Shown in pieces: positions 17,970 through 23,117 of a stretch of 23,117 nucleotides of DNA (the first letter of the stretch is position 1; every line of letters starts with the position of its first letter). The notes under the pieces are model-generated. The model saw nothing but the letters and a program-made list of their open reading frames with translations, was not told the origin of the DNA and did not search any database. Where the stretch lies: assembly GCA_030951095.1 (NCBI GenBank), contig JAUZQI010000129.1, positions 1 through 23,117 of the forward strand. The letters are read 5' to 3'. A program made the translations under genes and the position numbers. The stretch is from Mariprofundus sp. (GTDB taxonomy: Bacteria > Pseudomonadota > Zetaproteobacteria > Mariprofundales > Mariprofundaceae).

Positions 17970-20900
17970 ATGAAACGAGCCGATCTTTTACAACAACAGA
18001 TGCAAAAACGAATTCTGATACTGGATGGTGCCATGGGTACAATGATCCAGTCTTACGGATTGGAAGAAGCCGATTACAGGGGAGATCGTTTTGCTGACTG
18101 GGCCAGCGAACTAAAAGGTAACAATGACCTGCTCTCCCTGACACAGCCGCAGATTATTCGGGAAATTCATACCGCTTATCTTGAAGCAGGCTCTGATATC
18201 GTTGAAACAAACACATTTAATGCCAATTCGGCATCCATGGCTGACTACGGCATGGAGGCACTGGTTTATGAACTGAACAAGGAAGGCGCAACACTCGCAT
18301 GCGAAGCATGCGACACTATCGCTAGCCCTGATCAACCGCGCTTTGTTGCCGGCGTACTGGGCCCGACATCACGTACCTGTTCACTTTCTCCTGATGTAAA
18401 TGATCCGGGTTTCCGCAATATTACTTTCGATGAACTGGTCGAGACCTACACCGAAGCCACGCGCGGACTGGTGGATGGTGGTGCTGATATTATTCTGATT
18501 GAAACCGTCTTTGATACGCTCAATGCCAAAGCAGCAGTTTTCGCAGTGAAGAGATATTTTGAAGATACAAAGGTTGAATTGCCCATCATGATATCCGGCA
18601 CCATTACCGATGCCTCCGGACGTACACTTTCCGGCCAGACTGCAACCGCATTCTACAATTCACTGGCACACGCCCAACCGGTATCCATCGGGCTAAATTG
18701 TGCGCTGGGTGCCGGTGAATTGCGCCAGTATGTCGAAGAACTTTCCGATACAGTATCCTGTGCCATCAATGCACACCCCAATGCAGGGCTACCCAATGCA
18801 TTCGGCGGTTACGATGAAACGCCGGAAGACATGGCTGCCGAGATCAAGGAGTGGGCCGAATCCGGATTTCTCAACATTATTGGCGGTTGCTGCGGTACCG
18901 GCCCGGATCATATCCGCGCCATGGCCAGGGCCGTAGAAGGCATCGCCCCCCGCCCCGCACCCAACCATGAGGTGCAATGTCGTTTATCCGGGCTGGAGCC
19001 ATTGCATATCAACAAAGACAGCCTGTTTGTTAATGTCGGCGAGCGTGCCAATGTGACCGGCTCTGCCCGTTTTAAACGGTTGGTCATGGCAGGCGATTAT
19101 GCCACTGCGCTGGATGTATGCCGCGAGCAGGTAGAAAACGGTGCCCAGATCATCGATGTCAACATGGATGAAGCCATGCTGGACGGCGTTCAGGCCATGA
19201 CTACTTTCCTCAATCTGATTGCCGCTGAACCGGATATTTCACGTGTTCCCGTAATGATTGATTCCTCTAAATGGGAAATCATCGAAGCGGGCCTCAAATG
19301 CATTCAGGGCAAAGGCGTGGTGAACTCCATTTCCCTGAAGGAAGGAGAATCTGCTTTTATCGAGCGCGCCAGGCTGATACGCAACTACGGCGCAGCAGTG
19401 ATTGTGATGGCTTTCGATGAAGACGGGCAGGCTGATACCTATGAACGAAAAACATCCATCTGCGAACGTTCCTATCGTATCCTGACTGAAACCTGTGGTT
19501 ATCCACCTGAAGATATTATTTTTGACCCGAATATCTTCGCAATCGCAACCGGTATTGAAGAGCACAATAATTATGCTGTGGACTTCATCGAGGCGACCGG
19601 CTGGATCAAACAGAACTTACCATACGCCATGATTTCCGGCGGTGTCTCCAATGTGTCGTTCTCGTTCCGGGGCAATAATCCGGTACGCGAAGCCATTCAT
19701 TCCGTATTTCTCTACTATGCGATCAAACAGGGCATGGATATGGGCATCGTCAATGCCGGTCAGTTGGCCGTCTACGATGATCTGCCTGAAGAACTGCGTG
19801 AACGGGTGGAGGATGTAGTGCTCAACCGTCGCGACGATGCCACCGAACGCTTACTGGATATCGCCGATAATTATCGCGGTGATGGTGTACAGGCTAAAAA
19901 AGCAGACGATGAATGGCGCAAACTACCGGTTGCGAAAAGGCTGGAGCATGCGCTGGTCAAGGGTATTGATACCTATGTCGATGAAGATACCGAAGAAGCT
20001 CGCCTGACTTTTGCCACCCCGATTGAAGTGATTGAAGGGCCGTTGATGGACGGCATGAATGTAGTCGGCGATCTGTTTGGTGATGGTAAGATGTTCCTGC
20101 CGCAAGTGGTAAAATCAGCCCGTGTCATGAAAAAGGCCGTGGCTTGGCTAATGCCCTATATTGAGGCCGGTAAAGCTGCTGGTGCCAATACTTCCAACGG
20201 CAAAGTGCTCATGGCAACCGTCAAGGGTGATGTCCATGATATCGGCAAAAACATCGTCGGCGTGGTGCTCCAGTGTAACAACTTCGAGGTGATTGATCTC
20301 GGTGTCATGGTGCCAGCATCAACGATTCTGGAAGAAGCCAAAAAACACGATGTGAATATTATCGGTCTGTCCGGCCTGATCACGCCGAGCCTCGATGAAA
20401 TGGTGCACATCGCCAAAGAGATGACCCGGCTGGATTATCATTTGCCGATTATGCTGGGCGGTGCCACCACGTCCAAAGCCCATACTGCCGTCAAAATCGA
20501 ACCAGAATACGATAATCCGGTCATCTGGGTCAAAGATGCCTCACGTGCGGTAGGCGTAGCACAAAACCTGATTTCCAAGATCAATCGCGAATCCTTTGTG
20601 CAAAAAACACGCGAGGAATACAAAGGCGTGCGGGATCGTTATCTGGGGCGCCAACAACAAATCAGCTGGTTAAGTCTGGCCGATGCGCGTGCCAACCGGG
20701 TCTCCATTGATGCTGCCAATCTCTCCCCTACCCCCCAGCAACCGGGTATTACTGTGTTGGATCATGTTTCGATTGCCGAGATTCGTGAATTCATCGACTG
20801 GTCACCGTTCTTCTCTGCATGGGAACTTAATGGCGCATATCCACGCATCCTGTCTGATCCGCATAAGGGCAAGGAGGCTAAAAAACTGTTCGATGAAGCC

Positions 20901-21629
20901 AATACATGGCTCGATACCATCATTGAAAAAGGCTGGTTTACTGCACGTGCCACCTTCGGGCTGTTTCCGGCTCAGGCAACAGATGATGACAGCATCATTA
21001 TCTTTGAAGATGAATCACATCAACAAGAATTGGCCCGCTTCCATTTCCTGCGTCAGCAGCAGGATAAAAAAGATACGCGCGCCAACCTGTGCCTGGCCGA
21101 CTTTGTATGCTCGGAAGCACCCGATCATATGGGGGCATTTGCGGTTGGGGTTTTCGGTGCAGAAGGGCATGCCAAAGACTTCGAAGCCAATCATGATGAC
21201 TACAATGCCATTATGATCAAAGTGCTGGCTGATCGATTGGCCGAAGCGCTGGCAGAAATGCTGCATCACCGTGTACGTACGCATTACTGGGGTTACGATG
21301 CTAATGAATCACTGAGTAATCAAGATATGATCCGTGAAAAATATCAGGGCATTCGTCCCGCTGCCGGCTACCCGGCCTGCCCGGAGCACACTGAGAAAGG
21401 TACGCTGTGGAAACTGCTGGATGTGGAAAGAAATATAGGAATGAGCCTGACTGAATCCTATGCCATGCTCCCTACCGCTGCCGTTTCAGGACTCTATTTT
21501 GCCAATCCGGAATCACGCTATTTTACCGTCGGTAAAATCAATAAAGACCAGGTCGAAGATTATGCCCGGCGTAAAAACATCAGCATGGAAGAAGCAGAAA
21601 AATGGCTGGCCCCAAATCTGGGGTATTGA
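17970..21629 (+). CDS. metH: Cobalamin-dependent methionine synthase
   Basis: This is a 1219-residue cytoplasmic enzyme transferring a methyl group from methyltetrahydrofolate to homocysteine through methylcobalamin. The homocysteine domain (about 1-325) has zinc ligands Cys244 and Cys307/308 (GGCCGT). The pterin-binding domain spans about 345-640 ([14 protein letters not shown]). The cap and cobalamin domain (about 645-890) has GDVHDIGKN with the cobalt-ligating His756. The C-terminal S-adenosylmethionine reactivation domain (about 900-1219) has [12 protein letters not shown] at 1129-1140. Length and order match E. coli MetH (1227). The ATG at 17970 fits the family N-terminus but has no clear Shine-Dalgarno. 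The gene stands alone and converges on sucD. Confidence 0.98.
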   Translation: MKRADLLQQQMQKRILILDGAMGTMIQSYGLEEADYRGDRFADWASELKGNNDLLSLTQPQIIREIHTAYLEAGSDIVETNTFNANSASMADYGMEALVYELNKEGATLACEACDTIASPDQPRFVAGVLGPTSRTCSLSPDVNDPGFRNITFDELVETYTEATRGLVDGGADIILIETVFDTLNAKAAVFAVKRYFEDTKVELPIMISGTITDASGRTLSGQTATAFYNSLAHAQPVSIGLNCALGAGELRQYVEELSDTVSCAINAHPNAGLPNAFGGYDETPEDMAAEIKEWAESGFLNIIGGCCGTGPDHIRAMARAVEGIAPRPAPNHEVQCRLSGLEPLHINKDSLFVNVGERANVTGSARFKRLVMAGDYATALDVCREQVENGAQIIDVNMDEAMLDGVQAMTTFLNLIAAEPDISRVPVMIDSSKWEIIEAGLKCIQGKGVVNSISLKEGESAFIERARLIRNYGAAVIVMAFDEDGQADTYERKTSICERSYRILTETCGYPPEDIIFDPNIFAIATGIEEHNNYAVDFIEATGWIKQNLPYAMISGGVSNVSFSFRGNNPVREAIHSVFLYYAIKQGMDMGIVNAGQLAVYDDLPEELRERVEDVVLNRRDDATERLLDIADNYRGDGVQAKKADDEWRKLPVAKRLEHALVKGIDTYVDEDTEEARLTFATPIEVIEGPLMDGMNVVGDLFGDGKMFLPQVVKSARVMKKAVAWLMPYIEAGKAAGANTSNGKVLMATVKGDVHDIGKNIVGVVLQCNNFEVIDLGVMVPASTILEEAKKHDVNIIGLSGLITPSLDEMVHIAKEMTRLDYHLPIMLGGATTSKAHTAVKIEPEYDNPVIWVKDASRAVGVAQNLISKINRESFVQKTREEYKGVRDRYLGRQQQISWLSLADARANRVSIDAANLSPTPQQPGITVLDHVSIAEIREFIDWSPFFSAWELNGAYPRILSDPHKGKEAKKLFDEANTWLDTIIEKGWFTARATFGLFPAQATDDDSIIIFEDESHQQELARFHFLRQQQDKKDTRANLCLADFVCSEAPDHMGAFAVGVFGAEGHAKDFEANHDDYNAIMIKVLADRLAEALAEMLHHRVRTHYWGYDANESLSNQDMIREKYQGIRPAAGYPACPEHTEKGTLWKLLDVERNIGMSLTESYAMLPTAAVSGLYFANPESRYFTVGKINKDQVEDYARRKNISMEEAEKWLAPNLGY

Positions 21630-21682
21630 TTGATGAAACAAACGCCAAGGAACAAGTGCCATCCATGCCTTTTCTGCACCGC

Positions 21683-21709
21683 AATAGTTACTATTACATA
21701 AAAACTATT
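21683..21709. terminator. Weak hairpin between convergent metH and sucD
   Basis: AATAGTT (21683-21689) pairs with AACTATT (21703-21709) in the 97-bp gap. Neither side has a real U-tract, so a shared terminator role is only a guess. Confidence 0.25.
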
Positions 21710-21726
21710 TGTGGCTGAAAATGCTG

Positions 21727-22596
21727 TCAGGCCAGCAGTTCAACCATCCGTTTTCCGAGCAGGGTGGGATTATGTTCAACGGTTACACCAGCAGCTTCCA
21801 GCGCACTAAATTTTGCTTCAGCAGTGCCCTTGCCTCCAGAGATAATGGCTCCTGCATGACCCATGCGCTTGCCTTTCGGCGCTGTAGCTCCGGCAATAAA
21901 TGCGACCACAGGTTTGGACACATACTGGCGGATATATTCGGCGGCATTCTCTTCATCGGAACCGCCAATTTCGCCAATCATCACTACACCTTCCGTTTTT
22001 CCATCTGCTTCAAACAACTTCAGCGCATCGATAAAATTCAACCCATGAATCGGATCGCCGCCCATACCGATACAAGTGGATTGTCCCAAGTCAGTCAGGG
22101 TTAATTGTTCAACTGCTTCATAGGTCAGCGTACCGGAGCGCGAAATCACACCGACGCGACCAGGCTTGTGGATATGCCCCGGCATGATGCCGATTTTCGC
22201 TTCGCCCGGCGTAATAATGCCGGGGCAATTCGGGCCAATGAGGGTGCAGTTAATATCTTTGATTGTCTTTTTGACACGCAACATATCCTGCACAGGAATC
22301 CCTTCGGTAATGCAGACAATCAGTTTAATGCCAGCCTGCGCCGCTTCGAGAATAGCATCCGCCGCAAAACGCGGCGGCACAAAAATCACGCTGGCCTGCG
22401 CCCCTTCTTTAGCTACCGCCTCGGCAACCGAATTGAATACAGGTCGGTCGAGATGCGTTTGCCCGCCCTTGCCGGGCGTCACGCCGCCGACAAAACAGGT
22501 GCCATATTCGATCATCTGGGATGAATGAAACGTCCCCTGCTTGCCGGTGAATCCCTGACAGATCACACGTGTGTTTCGATCCAGAATTACACTCAT
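21727..22596 (-). CDS. sucD: Succinyl-CoA synthetase alpha subunit
   Basis: With SucC, this 289-residue subunit forms the TCA-cycle enzyme that makes ATP or GTP from succinyl-CoA. The CoA-binding Rossmann fold opens with [15 protein letters not shown] (11-25). [11 protein letters not shown] (122-132) and SRSGTLTYE (152-160) are family motifs. The phosphorylated active-site residue is His247 in [13 protein letters not shown]. The ATG at 22596 has a strong GGAGGAG site four to ten bases upstream. sucC is normally directly upstream, but here the 521 bp upstream to the window edge hold a 219-bp spacer and a RelE/RelB locus. Reading continues intact to the stop. Confidence 0.97.
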   Translation of the reverse strand: MSVILDRNTRVICQGFTGKQGTFHSSQMIEYGTCFVGGVTPGKGGQTHLDRPVFNSVAEAVAKEGAQASVIFVPPRFAADAILEAAQAGIKLIVCITEGIPVQDMLRVKKTIKDINCTLIGPNCPGIITPGEAKIGIMPGHIHKPGRVGVISRSGTLTYEAVEQLTLTDLGQSTCIGMGGDPIHGLNFIDALKLFEADGKTEGVVMIGEIGGSDEENAAEYIRQYVSKPVVAFIAGATAPKGKRMGHAGAIISGGKGTAEAKFSALEAAGVTVEHNPTLLGKRMVELLA

Positions 22597-22618
22597 ATTA
22601 CTCCTCCACTGGAGCCTT

Positions 22619-22635
22619 CATATTCTTTCAATATG
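22619..22635. promoter_or_regulatory. Inverted repeat in the sucD leader
   Basis: CATATT-CTTTC-AATATG is a perfect 6-bp inverted repeat just upstream of the sucD ribosome-binding site. A further CTCC/GGAG pairing (22604-22614) can mask part of that site in the RNA. The rest of 22636-22815 shows no gene. Confidence 0.25.
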
Positions 22636-22815
22636 CTTCTTCTTCACCTTTATCGGCTTTTCTGGCTGAGACTATTCGGACTACCGTTGCCTCTTCTCTA
22701 AAGCAGTGACAAACAACATGTGTTTTTAATTTAAAGCTCATACCAGGCAAACGAAACCTATCGACCCAAATCAGCGGCGAGCGAAACGAGTCCGATTGAA
22801 TTTGACTGGTTATGC

Positions 22816-23100
22816 CTATTTGCGTTCTTCTGCTTTTGCATATACCAGTCCTCTATCTCTTTTCCCGACAGCAATAACAATAATAACTATCTCGTCATCA
22901 TTAACTTCATAAACCAAACGATACCCAACAGAACGAAGTTTTATCTTGTACGCATTCTGGAACCCTCGTAATTGACTGGCAGGATTATGCGGCGTTTCAG
23001 ATCTTTCAATAAGCTTTTTTTTGAATTGTTTTTGTATGGGAGGAGCAAGTTTCTTCCACTCCTTCATGGCACTGGGAAGGAATTTAACTTTATAAGTCAT
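22816..23100 (-). CDS. relE: RelE-family mRNA interferase toxin
   Basis: This 94-residue toxin would cleave mRNA in the ribosomal A site when freed from its antitoxin. It reads like E. coli RelE (95 residues), with KEWKKL near the N-terminus and YKIKLRSVGYRLVYEV at 51-66. The residues known to matter in E. coli RelE are present at the same numbers: Lys52, Lys54, Arg61, Arg81 and Tyr87. No catalytic residue is lost, so it should be active. The ATG at 23100 overlaps the end of the antitoxin frame, giving the usual antitoxin-first operon with coupling. Assignment to RelE rather than ParE rests on these catalytic residues. Confidence 0.93.
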   Translation of the reverse strand: MTYKVKFLPSAMKEWKKLAPPIQKQFKKKLIERSETPHNPASQLRGFQNAYKIKLRSVGYRLVYEVNDDEIVIIVIAVGKRDRGLVYAKAEERK

Positions 23101-23117
23101 TCAGGTTGACTTCAACC
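23090..23117 (-). CDS. relB: RelB-family antitoxin, C-terminal end only (cut by window edge)
   Basis: In the frame offset from relE, the last bases of the window read VEVNLNDL followed by TAA (23090-23092). This is a typical RelB C-terminal ending. The frame overlaps the first codons of relE by 11 bases. Everything upstream, including the start and DNA-binding part, lies outside the window. Confidence 0.65.

Noticed and set aside
22755-22800. GGCGAGCGAAACGAGTCCG-like string resembling repeats seen near cassettes
   Set aside because: No inverted-repeat structure of an attC site or other recombination site could be built around it.

Overview
The window is an ordinary chromosomal stretch of a Gram-negative proteobacterium, with moderate GC, dense genes and Shine-Dalgarno starts. 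The order tig-clpP-clpX-lon-hupB with flanking tRNA genes is typical of Proteobacteria. MetH, PurB and RelE read very much like their gammaproteobacterial homologues. The large FAD/Fe-S oxidoreductase with an N-terminal DUF3683-like part and the orphan rmlB/epimerase pair would fit a marine lineage such as Zetaproteobacteria or an environmental gammaproteobacterium, but the genus is a guess.

Layout. Positions 1-490 hold no convincing protein gene. They contain about nine consecutive hairpins (195-388) between two diverged direct repeats, and the right-hand repeat is the 3' tail and terminator of tRNA-Asp. On the minus strand, read right to left from 7192, come tRNA-Leu(UAG), trigger factor, ClpP, ClpX, Lon, HU, a terminator, tRNA-Val(UAC), tRNA-Asp(GUC) and its terminator. 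This is a protein folding and quality-control block: nascent-chain chaperone, Clp protease, Lon protease and a nucleoid protein. purB is divergent at 7393-8778.

Positions 8967-13384 (minus) hold a 1265-residue FAD plus 4Fe-4S oxidoreductase of the D-lactate dehydrogenase/glycolate oxidase type. Its stop codon overlaps the start of a lytic-transglycosylase lipoprotein. tRNA-Val(CAC), with its own promoter, and a secreted DUF4197-like protein lie on the plus strand at 13518-14767. A minus-strand group follows: cysC, a 159-bp foldback element that looks like a MITE, a UDP-glucuronate-type epimerase and rmlB. These suggest nucleotide-sugar supply for surface polysaccharide, with an APS kinase next to them.

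Positions 17970-21629 (plus) encode cobalamin-dependent methionine synthase behind a leader that contains a terminator-like hairpin. It converges on sucD (minus). At the right edge is a RelE toxin and the last codons of its antitoxin, where sucC would usually be expected.

The points most worth a second look are the tRNA-Asp-linked hairpin array with its tail repeat, the MITE-like element, the metH leader hairpin, and the RelBE locus next to sucD. No CRISPR array, rRNA, integrase or transposase gene was seen.
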